This document shows, piece after piece, positions 1 to 9,347 of a stretch of 64,000 bases of DNA. The notes beneath the pieces are model-generated. The model saw only the letters and a program-made list of their open reading frames with translations, was not told the DNA's origin and ran no database searches. Source of the stretch: Rikenella sp031551865. GTDB lineage: Bacteria > Bacteroidota > Bacteroidia > Bacteroidales > Rikenellaceae. Each line of letters begins with the position of its first letter. The first letter of the stretch is position 1. Position numbers and translations under genes: made by a program. The DNA lies in NCBI GenBank assembly GCA_031551865.1, contig JAVBMY010000004.1:277364-341363 (forward strand), written 5' to 3'.

Positions 1-116
1 CTGATTAAGTCGCTGTAAGGGGGTGAGGACACGATAAGATTTGCTATAATCCCAAGGATTCTAACACTACAAATATAGGAATAAAAAACGTACCTTTGGC
101 TTTTCTTTCAGCCCGC

Positions 117-140
117 TACCGGCTCCGGCCGGAGCCGGTA
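117..140. repeat. 24-bp perfect palindrome
   Basis: The 24 bases are exactly self-complementary (TACCGGCTCCGG followed by its reverse complement) and are followed by TAAAAAC. They may form the terminator hairpin of a gene lying left of the window. The rest of positions 1-322 holds only this palindrome and the inverted repeat at 147-250; I see no gene there. Confidence 0.6.
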
Positions 141-146
141 TAAAAA

Positions 147-250
147 CATGTCATCCTGAGCGTAGCGAAGGATCTTCCTTGCAAGCTGTGTTGACCGGAT
201 GACAACGGGCACAAAAAAATAGATCCTTCGCTACGCTCAGAATAACATGT
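147..250. repeat. REPIN-like inverted repeat
   Basis: The left arm reads TGTCATCCTGAGCGTAGCG and continues AAGGATCT. The right arm near 221-250 is its near-exact reverse complement, with about 50 nt between them. It is a member of the dispersed family seen in many intergenic gaps of this window. Confidence 0.75.
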
Positions 251-322
251 TTTTAAGGTCGAGTTGCGACCCGACAACATTGACAAATTCAAACAATCCC
301 CCTATAGATCCAATTCACAACC

Positions 323-3190
323 ATGTCACAGGATAAATTCGTCACCCGCCACCTCGGAAACGGCCCCGCCGAAGAAGCCGAAATGCTCACCGCCATCGGC
401 GTCAAAACCATCGGAGAGCTCGTCGAGCAAGTCGTCCCGAAAAATATCCACCTGCCCCAACTGTTCGACCTCGGCCCCGCCATGAGCGAAGCCGAATACA
501 CCGCCCACATCACCGAGCTGGCCGCCAAAAACCGTCCCCTGCGCACCCTGATCGGCATGGGCTACTACGGCACCGCCAGTCCCGCCGCCATCCTGCGCAA
601 CGTGTTCGAAAACCCCGCCTGGTACACCTCGTACACCCCCTATCAGGCCGAGATATCGCAGGGCCGCCTCGAAGCACTGCTCAACTTTCAGACCATGATC
701 ACCAGCCTCACGGGCATGGAGATGAGCAACTGCTCGCTGCTCGACGAGGCCACCGCCGCCGCCGAAGCCATGATCATGATGCACTCGCTCCGTTCGCGCG
801 ACGCCGTCAAAGAGGGGCGCAATTTGCTGTTCGTCGACGAAAACATCTTCCCGCAAACCCTCGACGTGCTGTTCACCCGCGCCGAACCGCTCGGCATCGA
901 ACTCGCCGTCGACAATTTTTCTGAGTACGAATTTAGCGGACAAGAATTCGGGGCCATACTCCAGTATCCGGCCGCCAACGGTGTGATCAACGACTACACC
1001 GCCTTCGCCGCCGCGTGCCACGAACGGGGCGCGATGGTGGCCGCCGCCTGCGACCTTCTTTCGTTGGCGCTGCTGAAAGAGCCTGCCGCCTGGGGCGCCG
1101 ACATCGCCGTCGGCTCGACCCAGCGCTTCGGCATCCCGATGGGCTTTGGCGGCCCGCATGCAGGTTACCTCGCCACACACGAGGCCAGCAAGCGCCACAT
1201 GCCCGGCCGCATCATCGGCATCTCGGTCGACCGCCTCGGCAACAAAGCCCTGCGCATGGCGCTTCAGACCCGCGAACAACACATCAAACGCGAAAAAGCC
1301 ACCTCGAACATCTGTACCGCCCAGGCCCTGCTGGCCACCATGGCCGGATTCTACGCCGTATACCACGGCGCCGAGGGCCTGCGCCGCATCGCCCTCAACG
1401 CCCACGGACATGCCGTGGCCGCCGCCCGAGCTATCAGTACCCTCGGCTACGAAGTGGTCGAAACCGCCAACATCTTCGACACCGTCGAAGTGGGTGCCAA
1501 CGCCGAACGCATCCGCGGAATCGCCGAGCGCCGCGGCCTGAATTTTTACTATCCCACCGACGCCCGCGTGCGTCTCAGCTTCGATGAACTTTCGAACGCC
1601 ACAGAAGTACAAACCGTGATCGAAATCTTCGCCGAAGCCGTCGAAGGGGCCAAAGCCCCCGTAACAGTCAACGTCGACGACATCACCCCCGTGTTCGACG
1701 GCAAATTCGCCCGCAGCAGCGCGTTCCTCACCCAGCAGGTCTTCAACCGCTACCGCAACGAAACCGAGTTGATGCGCTACATCAAAAAACTCGAACACCG
1801 CGACATCTCGCTGGCCAACAGCATGATCTCGCTCGGCTCGTGCACCATGAAACTTAACTCGGCCGCCTCGATGATGCCGCTCAGCCTGGGCGCGCTGGCC
1901 AACGTGCACCCCTTCGTGCCGCTCGAACAGGCCGCCGGATGGACCGAACTTCTCGCTAAACTTGAGCAGGACCTCGCCGTGATCACCGGATTCGACGGCT
2001 GCTCGCTCCAGCCCAACAGCGGCGCCGCCGGTGAATACGCCGGTCTGATGGTGATCCGCGCCTTCCACCATTCGAAAGGCGACTTCAAACGCAACCTCGT
2101 GCTGATCCCCGCCTCGGCCCACGGCACCAACCCCGCTTCGGCTGCGATGGCCGGTATGGAGATACTGGTGGTGGCCACCGACGCCAAAGGCAACATCGAC
2201 GTCGACGACTTGCGCACCAAAGCCCAGGAAAACAATGATCGCCTGAGCTGCCTGATGATCACCTACCCGTCGACCCACGGTATCTTCGAGAGCCGCGTGT
2301 CCGAAATCATGGAGATCATTCACGAAAACGGCGGACAGGTCTATTTCGACGGCGCCAACATGAACGCCCTGGTGGGTCTCTCGTCGCCCGGTTATATCGG
2401 TGCCGATGTCTGCCACCTCAACCTGCATAAGACCTTCGCCATCCCGCACGGTGGTGGCGGCCCCGGCGTTGGCCCCATCTGCACCGCCCCGCACCTGACC
2501 CCCTTCCTGCCCTCGCACCCCATCGTGGCCACCGGAGGAGGCAGCGAAGCCATCACCGCCGTGAGCGGTGCCCCGTGGGGCAGCGCCTACGTATGCCCCA
2601 TCACCTACGCCTACATCCGCATGATGGGCGCCGAAGGGCTGAAACGCGCCTCGGAAATGGCCATCCTCGGCGCCAATTATATGGTCGCCGCGCTTAAGGG
2701 GCACTACGAGATCGTATACAGCGGCGAAACGGGCCGCGTGGGCCACGAAATGATCGTCGACTTCCGCGACTGGCGCGCCAAATACGGCATCGAAACCGGC
2801 GACATCGCCCGCCGCCTGATGGACTACGGCTTCCACGCCCCCACACTCTCGTTCCCCGTGCATGACACGCTGATGGTCGAACCCACCGAAAGCGAACCCA
2901 AGGCTGAGCTTGACCGTTTTGTCGAAGCCCTCGTGAAGATCAAAGCCGAATGTGAAGCCATCCTTAGCGGGGCCGCCGATCCAGCGGACAATGTGGTGAA
3001 AATGGCCCCGCACACTGCCGCCGAAACGGCAGGAGACAACTGGAGCCACCCCTACGGGCGTGAACAGGCCGCCTTCCCGCTGCCCTGGGTCGCCGAAAAC
3101 AAGTTCTGGCCCTACGTCACCAAGATCGACGCCGGATTCGGCGACCGCAACCTGGTCTGCACCTGCGAGTCGATGGACGAGTACCTGTAG
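323..3190 (+). CDS. gcvP: Glycine dehydrogenase (aminomethyl-transferring), P-protein
   Basis: This is the pyridoxal-phosphate decarboxylase of the cytosolic glycine cleavage system; it decarboxylates glycine and passes the aminomethyl group to the lipoyl H-protein. At 955 aa it has the length of the fused (GcvPA+GcvPB) form, with two homologous halves. The C-terminal half carries the PLP-binding segment HLNLHKTFAIPHGGGGPG, with Lys703 as the expected Schiff-base lysine, and the glycine-rich loop after it. The start ATG at 323 follows an AT-rich stretch. No gcvT or gcvH lies in the window, so the system is split across the genome. No glycine riboswitch was found in the 320 nt upstream. Confidence 0.97.
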   Translation: MSQDKFVTRHLGNGPAEEAEMLTAIGVKTIGELVEQVVPKNIHLPQLFDLGPAMSEAEYTAHITELAAKNRPLRTLIGMGYYGTASPAAILRNVFENPAWYTSYTPYQAEISQGRLEALLNFQTMITSLTGMEMSNCSLLDEATAAAEAMIMMHSLRSRDAVKEGRNLLFVDENIFPQTLDVLFTRAEPLGIELAVDNFSEYEFSGQEFGAILQYPAANGVINDYTAFAAACHERGAMVAAACDLLSLALLKEPAAWGADIAVGSTQRFGIPMGFGGPHAGYLATHEASKRHMPGRIIGISVDRLGNKALRMALQTREQHIKREKATSNICTAQALLATMAGFYAVYHGAEGLRRIALNAHGHAVAAARAISTLGYEVVETANIFDTVEVGANAERIRGIAERRGLNFYYPTDARVRLSFDELSNATEVQTVIEIFAEAVEGAKAPVTVNVDDITPVFDGKFARSSAFLTQQVFNRYRNETELMRYIKKLEHRDISLANSMISLGSCTMKLNSAASMMPLSLGALANVHPFVPLEQAAGWTELLAKLEQDLAVITGFDGCSLQPNSGAAGEYAGLMVIRAFHHSKGDFKRNLVLIPASAHGTNPASAAMAGMEILVVATDAKGNIDVDDLRTKAQENNDRLSCLMITYPSTHGIFESRVSEIMEIIHENGGQVYFDGANMNALVGLSSPGYIGADVCHLNLHKTFAIPHGGGGPGVGPICTAPHLTPFLPSHPIVATGGGSEAITAVSGAPWGSAYVCPITYAYIRMMGAEGLKRASEMAILGANYMVAALKGHYEIVYSGETGRVGHEMIVDFRDWRAKYGIETGDIARRLMDYGFHAPTLSFPVHDTLMVEPTESEPKAELDRFVEALVKIKAECEAILSGAADPADNVVKMAPHTAAETAGDNWSHPYGREQAAFPLPWVAENKFWPYVTKIDAGFGDRNLVCTCESMDEYL

Positions 3191-3385
3191 CCCTCCGGAT
3201 CCGCGAACGACAGACAACAGCTTTCGTAATATCCCGGCCCGGTGCCCGCCCCCGCGGGCATCTTCAACGCCTGGGAGCGCAGATTGCAGGTTGCTTCTCA
3301 ACCTGAATTGCACCGCAAAATGTAACGATAAAGCTGCGTAGCACATTTAGGCACAGTTATTGCGAGAACGGCTAACACCTAAACC

Positions 3386-4567
3386 ATGCCCGTTATGTGC
3401 CGAAGACTCACCGCCATCAGCCTATTCCTGCTCACCATCCCTTGCCTCTGCGCCACCACGGCACAGGCCGGAGAGAAAAAGGACAAACCTAAGATCAGCC
3501 TGCGCGACTCGCTCGACCACGCATTCGACATCAGCGACTGGCTGATCACCAAAAAAGGGTTCTTCCCCATGCCGATCATCATCACCGAGCCCGCAGTGGG
3601 CGGCTTCGGCGGCGGGCTGGCCCCGATTTTCATCTCGCCCAAACCGCCACGCGAAGTGAAAGGAAAACTCTATCCCACTATGCCGACCATCACGGCAGCC
3701 GGGGCGGGCTACACGCTCAACGGTTCCTGGTTCGCGGGCGGCGGACGGTTCGGGTCGATCCGCAGATGGAACATGCGCTACAAGATCGGAGCCGCATACA
3801 TGGACGGGAACATGGATTTCTACCACACCTTCGAGGACATCGGAGAACAGAAATTCGGGTTCAACATCAAGGCCATCCCGGTGTATGGTTATCTGGGCAA
3901 GATACTGCCCAACCCCCGCTGGGAGATCGGCGTCGACTACCTGTTCATGTACGCCAAACTGAAGCTGCACGGTAGCGGTGCGCTTCCGGCCTTCGTCACC
4001 GACAAAGAGATGGACAGCCGCATCTCGAACCTCGGACTGCAGGTCAGTTACGACTCGCGCGACAACTTTTTCACCCCGGACAAAGGAGTAAAAGCCTACA
4101 TCCACGGCCGCTGGAGCAACAAAATCATCGGCAGCGACTACAACTACGGCAACCTTGAGGGCGCCTTCTACGGATTCCTGAACTACGGCGGCCGGCAGCA
4201 ATTCGTGACCGGATTCCGGCTCGACGCACAGCGCGTACTGGGAACCACCGCGTTCTACCTCAAGCCTTTCGTCGACATGCGCGGCGTACCGGCCGAGCGC
4301 TACCAGGGCACCAACACAATCCTGGCCGAGGTCGAACAACGCTGGGACTTCACCCGCCGCTGGAGCGCGCTGCTGTTCGGCGGGGCCGGCAAAGGATTCG
4401 AAAAATACAGCGAATTCGGATCGGCCTCATGGGCTTGGAGCTACGGTACCGGCTTCCGTTACCTGATCGCCCGCAAACTGGGTCTGCGTACCGGTGTCGA
4501 CCTGGCCATGGGCCCAGAGGGATTTACCTATTACCTCGTCTTCGGCAGCAGTTGGTCGAGGCAATAG
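3386..4567 (+). CDS. BamA/TamA-type outer-membrane beta-barrel protein
   Basis: This 393-aa protein begins with a signal peptide of about 28 residues ending TTAQAG; an alternative start is Met4. The rest is rich in alternating aromatic and glycine strands and resembles the bacterial surface antigen (D15/Omp85 C-terminal) barrel, without visible POTRA repeats. Motifs such as the DSRDNFFTPDKG strand-loop and the terminal FGSSW fit an Omp85-like or patatin-type barrel. It probably sits in the outer membrane; its substrate is unknown. It is 195 nt downstream of gcvP and probably separately transcribed. The family call is confident, the role is not. Confidence 0.75.
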   Translation: MPVMCRRLTAISLFLLTIPCLCATTAQAGEKKDKPKISLRDSLDHAFDISDWLITKKGFFPMPIIITEPAVGGFGGGLAPIFISPKPPREVKGKLYPTMPTITAAGAGYTLNGSWFAGGGRFGSIRRWNMRYKIGAAYMDGNMDFYHTFEDIGEQKFGFNIKAIPVYGYLGKILPNPRWEIGVDYLFMYAKLKLHGSGALPAFVTDKEMDSRISNLGLQVSYDSRDNFFTPDKGVKAYIHGRWSNKIIGSDYNYGNLEGAFYGFLNYGGRQQFVTGFRLDAQRVLGTTAFYLKPFVDMRGVPAERYQGTNTILAEVEQRWDFTRRWSALLFGGAGKGFEKYSEFGSASWAWSYGTGFRYLIARKLGLRTGVDLAMGPEGFTYYLVFGSSWSRQ

Positions 4568-4644
4568 ATGTATGTACCCACGCGGGCAATCATTTCGCCC
4601 TTGAACCGTTCAAAGCCCCCACGTTACAAAAGGGCTTTGGGCCC

Positions 4645-4733
4645 TGTCAGCCCGGGCGCAGTCGAGGGCACTGCTCAGCCACAAGGCAAAAATGAATATT
4701 CGCAAAATTCCCTCGACTGCGCCCGGGCTGACA
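4645..4733. repeat. REPIN-like inverted repeat with perfect 24-bp arms
   Basis: Arms 4645-4668 and 4710-4733 (TGTCAGCCCGGGCGCAGTCG and 4 more bases) are exact reverse complements with a 41-nt loop. It lies between the barrel gene and the FKBP gene, where it could also stop transcription. Confidence 0.8.
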
Positions 4734-4807
4734 TTTAGAAAAGACCGCAATAAGCACCCTCCCATTCTCGTTACCATTAATTAACACTACATCATAACAC
4801 ACAACCA

Positions 4808-5371
4808 ATGAAAATTTCAGAAAACAAATTCGTATCCCTCGCATATACACTGACCGTAGACGGGGAAATCGTAGAAAACGTGGGTGCCGAAAAACCCCTC
4901 GGCTTCGTGTTCGGCATCGGACAGCTCCTGCCCGAATTCGAAAAGAACGTAGCCGGCAAAGGCCTGGGCGACCAGTTCCAGTTCACCCTCTCGCCCGAGA
5001 ACGGCTACGGCGACATCAATCCCCAGGCCGTGGTCGAACTCCCCAAAGAGATCTTCTCGGTCGAAGGCATTCCCGCCGACGAGATCCTTGTGGTGGGCAA
5101 CGTGCTCCCCATGAGCGACCAGAGCGGCAACCGCCTGAAGGGCACTATCAAAGCCATCGGAGAAGCGAGCGTCACCATGGACTTCAACCACCCGATGGCC
5201 GGTAAGACACTGAATTTCAATGGTTCGGTCGTGGGCGTGCGCGAAGCCACCCCCGAAGACATGATGCCTATGATGGGCGGCGGTTGCGGTTGCGGCGACG
5301 AAGCCTGCGACTGCGGAGACGACTGCAACTGCGCCGAAGACCCCAAAGGTGGTTGCGGCTGCGGCTGCTAA
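4808..5371 (+). CDS. slyD: FKBP-type peptidyl-prolyl isomerase, SlyD-like, with Cys-rich tail
   Basis: This 187-aa cytosolic isomerase has the SlyD layout. The FKBP half comes first (YTLTVDGEIVEN near residue 13, then the interrupting IF chaperone domain after SPENGYGD, residues about 60-130), and the second FKBP strand NHPMAGKTLNF follows near residue 131. The last 30 residues are Gly, Asp and Cys with nine cysteines (GGGCGCGDEACDC and GGCGCGC). SlyD uses a Cys/His-rich tail to bind nickel and other metals; here it has no His, so metal preference may differ. The start is the only ATG with the expected N-terminus. Confidence 0.88.
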   Translation: MKISENKFVSLAYTLTVDGEIVENVGAEKPLGFVFGIGQLLPEFEKNVAGKGLGDQFQFTLSPENGYGDINPQAVVELPKEIFSVEGIPADEILVVGNVLPMSDQSGNRLKGTIKAIGEASVTMDFNHPMAGKTLNFNGSVVGVREATPEDMMPMMGGGCGCGDEACDCGDDCNCAEDPKGGCGCGC

Positions 5372-5570
5372 TCCGCGGCAGCTCCATCTTTCGGCATCCC
5401 TTCGGTTTTATTCCGGATTGCCCTGGCAGTGTCCGTAGACCTTGCATCCCAGATGTCTCGGCGGCCATACTCCATAAGGCTATAACCCACACGATCAGGC
5501 ATTTACAGAGAGGTGGGCGCCAAACCAAAGTCGGACATCATTCCACGAACATCCTGCGATACGAATCCGG

Positions 5571-6620
5571 ATGAACAAGCGAATCCTCATAGCCACAGTG
5601 TCACTCCTGTGCCTGAGCCTCTTTAGTGCCCGGGCCCGGCAGGGTGACACTGTGCGTTATTACGCCACCGGCGACCCTTACGAAGGTCTCCGGCAGGCGC
5701 AAGTCCAGCGAAAAATGCTCCTCGTGGAATTCTACGCCCCGTGGAGCACCGCCAGCCGCTGGACCAGCGAGCACGTGATCGGCCATCCCGACCTGCGGCA
5801 ATTCCTTTCCGAAAACTTCGTAGTCGTGCGCGTCGAAACCGACACCCCCGACGGTGCCTCGCTGGCCGCCGACTATCAGGTCACGAACTACCCCGCCGTG
5901 GTCATCTTCACCTACGACGGCAACGTGATCGACAAAACCACCGAATCGTTCGACCGCGAAGATTTTTCAAAATATCTCTTAGGTATCGTGCTTTCGTCGC
6001 GACGCAGTAGTACCCTGCTCGGGAACCTGCTGGGTGCCACCGAGTACGGCCCCGGCTACGACGATATGCTCGAAGAATATTCGATGCGTTACCTCACCTC
6101 GGAACTCCCTGAGGTTATCGCCACTCCCGTATCGTGGCCCCTGTTCGAAAACCAGGCCATCACCCATTTCTACACCCCCGCGTTCGATTACCTGATCGCC
6201 CATATCGATCTGATGCGCGAAAACATCGGACGCCGTAAAGTAGACGAACTCATCCGCATGCGGCTCTACGAAGGCGCCATGCCCGAAGTAGTCGGTGCCG
6301 CCGAATATTCGGCCCCGACGTTCGAAAGCATCGGCCTGATCGCCCGCAAACTCAACCTGCCCGACTCGCTGGTCTACCGCGAGATGGAGCACACCGCCCG
6401 TGCCCGCGCCGAAGGCAACTACTCCCGGTTCGTAACCGGTATCGGGATCCTCGTCGACGTCGTGCCCGAACACCTCGTGTTCCCGCTCGCACTATCGCTC
6501 AATGCCGTGGCCGGCGATCCCGACAAAAGCATACGTTCGGCGGCCGTCAAGATCATCGACCGCATCGAACACCCCCTCGGCGACCGCCTGCTGCCGAGGC
6601 TCAAAGCTCGGCTTAAATAA
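5571..6620 (+). CDS. Exported thioredoxin-fold protein lacking the CxxC motif
   Basis: This 349-aa protein has a signal peptide (residues 1-23, cut near ARARQ) and then a thioredoxin-like domain at about 30-140. The segment LVEFYAPWSTASRW corresponds to the usual FxAxWCxxC active site, with both cysteines replaced by Ser, and YPAVVIF keeps the cis-proline loop. Residues 150-349 are helical with no family I recognise. The fold call rests on these motifs. Because the redox cysteines are gone, a chaperone or binding role is more likely than disulfide exchange. It is likely periplasmic or outer-membrane associated. It ends 51 nt before pheT, which has its own promoter. Confidence 0.75.
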   Translation: MNKRILIATVSLLCLSLFSARARQGDTVRYYATGDPYEGLRQAQVQRKMLLVEFYAPWSTASRWTSEHVIGHPDLRQFLSENFVVVRVETDTPDGASLAADYQVTNYPAVVIFTYDGNVIDKTTESFDREDFSKYLLGIVLSSRRSSTLLGNLLGATEYGPGYDDMLEEYSMRYLTSELPEVIATPVSWPLFENQAITHFYTPAFDYLIAHIDLMRENIGRRKVDELIRMRLYEGAMPEVVGAAEYSAPTFESIGLIARKLNLPDSLVYREMEHTARARAEGNYSRFVTGIGILVDVVPEHLVFPLALSLNAVAGDPDKSIRSAAVKIIDRIEHPLGDRLLPRLKARLK

Positions 6621-6635
6621 TTCCGGGAAAAAAGC

Positions 6636-6643
6636 TATCTTTG
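6636..6643 (+). promoter_or_regulatory. Bacteroidetes -7 box TATCTTTG for pheT
   Basis: It matches TAnnTTTG exactly and lies 28 nt before the pheT ATG. No clear TTTG box is seen at -33. Confidence 0.65.
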
Positions 6644-6671
6644 GGGTTCGTAATTCCGAAAACACCCGAAG

Positions 6672-9146
6672 ATGAAAATCTCCTGCAACTGGCTGCACGA
6701 CTACATTCACTGCGACCTCTCGCCCGCGCGCATTGCCGAAATACTCACCTCCATCGGCCTCGAAGTCGAAGCCATCGAACAGACCGAGAAAGTCAAAGGC
6801 GGCCTTGCGGGGCTCGTCGTGGCCGAGGTATTGACCTGCACCGACCATCCTGATTCCGACCACCTGCACGTGACCACCGTCGACGCCGGATCGGTTGCCG
6901 AAGGACCGCTGCAAGTCGTGTGCGGCGCCCCGAATGTGGCCGCCGGTCAGAAAGTGATCCTCGCTACCGTCGGCACTACCCTCTACTCTCCCGACGGCAC
7001 GGAATTCAAAATCAAGAAATCCAAGATCCGCGGCGTGGAATCCTTCGGGATGATCTGTGCCGAAGACGAAATCGGTGTCGGCGCCTCGCACGACGGCATC
7101 ATCGTACTCAAGGACACACAGGCTGCCTTCGCCAATGGCACGCCGGCCATCGAAGCGTTCCGGGCTGAAGCCGCCGGGGACACCACTTTCGAGATCGGCC
7201 TTACGCCCAACCGCATCGACGGTGCGTCGCACTACGGCGTGGCGCGCGACCTGGCTGCCTGGCTCCGAGCCAACGGCACCGCCGCCACTGCCGCCCTGCC
7301 TTCTATCGAAGCCTTCCAAGCCTCCGCGGCCGCCCCGAAAGTCCGCATCGAAAACGATGCGGCGGCCCCCCGCTACATGGGCGTCACGATGCGCGGCATC
7401 AAGATCGCCCCGTCGCCCGAATGGCTGCAGGAGCGCCTGCTTGCCGTGGGCCTCAACCCCAAAAACAACGTCGTAGACATCACCAACTACGTGATGTTCG
7501 AATGCGGGCAACCCCTGCACGCCTTTGATTTAGGAAAAGTCGGGGGGGCCGAAATCGTCGTCAAGAATTGCCCCGAAGGCACGCCCTTCGTGACCCTCGA
7601 CGGCACGGAACGCAAACTCTCGTCTGAAGACCTGATGATCTGTAGCGCCACGCGCCCGATGTGCCTGGCTGGCGTGTTCGGCGGCCTTGACAGCGGCGTG
7701 AGCGACACCACCACCGACATTTTTATCGAAAGCGCCTATTTCAACCCCGTAAGCGTGCGCAAAAGCGCCCGCCGGCACGGGCTGAACACCGATTCGTCGT
7801 TCCGCTTCGAACGCGGCGCCGACCCCGACATGGCGCCCTATGCGCTCAAGCGCGCCGCCCTGCTCATCGCCGAACTGGCCGGCGGTGAGATCAGCTCATC
7901 GGTGTTCGACCACTACCCCGTACGGATCGAGCCCTACGTGTTCGAAGTCAGCTACGACCGTATCAACCGCCTGATCGGCAAAGAAATCCCCGAGCCGACC
8001 GTTAAAGCCATCCTCGAAGGGCTCGAAATCGGCATCAGCCACGAAGGCCACGCCGGATTCACCGCCACCGTCCCCCCCTACCGCGTCGATGTCACGCGCG
8101 AGGCCGACGTGATCGAAGAGATCCTGCGCATCTACGGCTTCAACAACATCGACGACCCGGCCTACATCAAGAACACCATGACCCAAGGCGTGCCGCCCAC
8201 CACCGACCGCCTGGTGGGGATGATCTCCGAGCTGCTCGTGAGCAACGGCGCCACCGAGATCATGTCCAACTCGCTCACCCAGGCTTCGTATTACGAAGGA
8301 CTGTTGTCGTATCCTGCCGGGAACTGCGTGCGCATCCTCAACCCGCTCAGCAACGAACTGAACGTCATGCGGCAGACCCTGCTGTTCGGCATGCTCGAAG
8401 CTATGCAACTCAACACCAACCACCGCCGCGGAGACCTGCGCCTGTTCGAGGTGGGTAACTGCTACCGCTTCGACCCCGCAAAACAAGGCGAAGGGCTCAA
8501 ACCCTACGGCGAACGCCAAATGCTCGCCTTTGCCGCCACCGGATTGGAAACACAGCCCATATGGCAATCGCCCAAGCCAAAGTCCTCGGACTTCTTCACC
8601 GTCAAATCGGCCGCCGAGCGCATCCTCGTGCGACTGGGCCTGAACCCCTACGAAGGGCAGTGGGACACCCTTGAAAGCGACCTCTACGGCGAAGCCGTCG
8701 GGTACACCATGCGGGGCAAACAGTTGTTCGAACTGGGCACGGTAAGCAAAAAGATCACCGCCGCATTCGACCTCAAGAACCCGGTCTACTACATGGAGAT
8801 GAACGTCGAGCACCTGGCCGCTTTTGCCGCCACGGTGAAAGTGCGCGTCGAAGAGCTGTCGAAATTCCCGCTCGTGCACCGAGACCTGGCCCTGTTGGTC
8901 GACAAAGGTGTCACCTTCACCCGGCTCCGGGAAGCCTCCTCTAAGGCCGGCAAAAAAATGCTCAAGTCGGTATCGCTGTTCGACGTCTACGAAGGCGACA
9001 GGCTGCCCCAAGGTAAGAAGTCCTATGCCCTCAGCTTCGTGATCGAAGACCGCACCAAAACCCTCACCGACCCCGAGATCGAGGCTATCATGGGCCAGAT
9101 CGCCGCCGCCCTCGAAAAGGCCGGTGCCACCGTGCGCACGGCATAA
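6672..9146 (+). CDS. pheT: Phenylalanine--tRNA ligase beta subunit
   Basis: This is the 824-aa beta chain of the cytosolic (alpha-beta)2 PheRS that charges tRNA-Phe. In order it shows an EMAP/Myf-type tRNA-binding domain (about 40-150, GLVVAEVLTCTDHPDSDHLH), a B3/B4 editing domain (about 210-370), B5 (about 400-475), the catalytic-like core, and a C-terminal FDX-ACB anticodon-binding domain (KFPLVHRDLALLVD, from about 730). Full bacterial length. pheS is not adjacent, as is common in Bacteroidetes. It shares a window with the Phe/Tyr-leader attenuator at 63.4-63.6 kb, which would sense the product of this enzyme. Confidence 0.96.
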   Translation: MKISCNWLHDYIHCDLSPARIAEILTSIGLEVEAIEQTEKVKGGLAGLVVAEVLTCTDHPDSDHLHVTTVDAGSVAEGPLQVVCGAPNVAAGQKVILATVGTTLYSPDGTEFKIKKSKIRGVESFGMICAEDEIGVGASHDGIIVLKDTQAAFANGTPAIEAFRAEAAGDTTFEIGLTPNRIDGASHYGVARDLAAWLRANGTAATAALPSIEAFQASAAAPKVRIENDAAAPRYMGVTMRGIKIAPSPEWLQERLLAVGLNPKNNVVDITNYVMFECGQPLHAFDLGKVGGAEIVVKNCPEGTPFVTLDGTERKLSSEDLMICSATRPMCLAGVFGGLDSGVSDTTTDIFIESAYFNPVSVRKSARRHGLNTDSSFRFERGADPDMAPYALKRAALLIAELAGGEISSSVFDHYPVRIEPYVFEVSYDRINRLIGKEIPEPTVKAILEGLEIGISHEGHAGFTATVPPYRVDVTREADVIEEILRIYGFNNIDDPAYIKNTMTQGVPPTTDRLVGMISELLVSNGATEIMSNSLTQASYYEGLLSYPAGNCVRILNPLSNELNVMRQTLLFGMLEAMQLNTNHRRGDLRLFEVGNCYRFDPAKQGEGLKPYGERQMLAFAATGLETQPIWQSPKPKSSDFFTVKSAAERILVRLGLNPYEGQWDTLESDLYGEAVGYTMRGKQLFELGTVSKKITAAFDLKNPVYYMEMNVEHLAAFAATVKVRVEELSKFPLVHRDLALLVDKGVTFTRLREASSKAGKKMLKSVSLFDVYEGDRLPQGKKSYALSFVIEDRTKTLTDPEIEAIMGQIAAALEKAGATVRTA

Positions 9147-9208
9147 CTCCGCCCCTAAACCATGCGATAATCCCGCTTGGTTTTGGCGTCCAAAGGAACC
9201 CCTGACCC

Positions 9209-9303
9209 CGTCATTGCAAGGGCCATAAGCCCGAATCGCGTAATTCTGATTTACGGGGAATTTCCCGATTGCTTCGTCGCGCTTCACGCTCCCCGCAATG
9301 ACG
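9209..9303. repeat. Second-type REPIN-like element (CGTCATTGC arms)
   Basis: It starts CGTCATTGCAAGG and ends CCCCGCAATGACG, with an internal GATTGCTTCGTCG. The same layout recurs at 54174-54278. It occupies the gap before thiC, where no TPP riboswitch is visible. Confidence 0.7.
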
Positions 9304-9347
9304 TGAAGCGCGTCCCATTCATATTCCCCCCAGTTGTAAGCATTCTT

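Noticed and set aside
252..322. Glycine riboswitch before gcvP
   Set aside because: Only a small GGTCG/CGACC hairpin is visible; no glycine aptamer signature.
326..3346. Very long open frames opposite real genes (also opposite pheT, the pta/ackA region and the helicase)
   Set aside because: They mirror the high-GC third-codon pattern of the true genes, have no motifs, and the sense frames are clear known enzymes.
9177..9347. 57 extra N-terminal codons for thiC
   Set aside because: The stretch is the CGTCATTGC repeat element, whose layout recurs at 54174; the ATG at 9348 gives the expected ThiC start.
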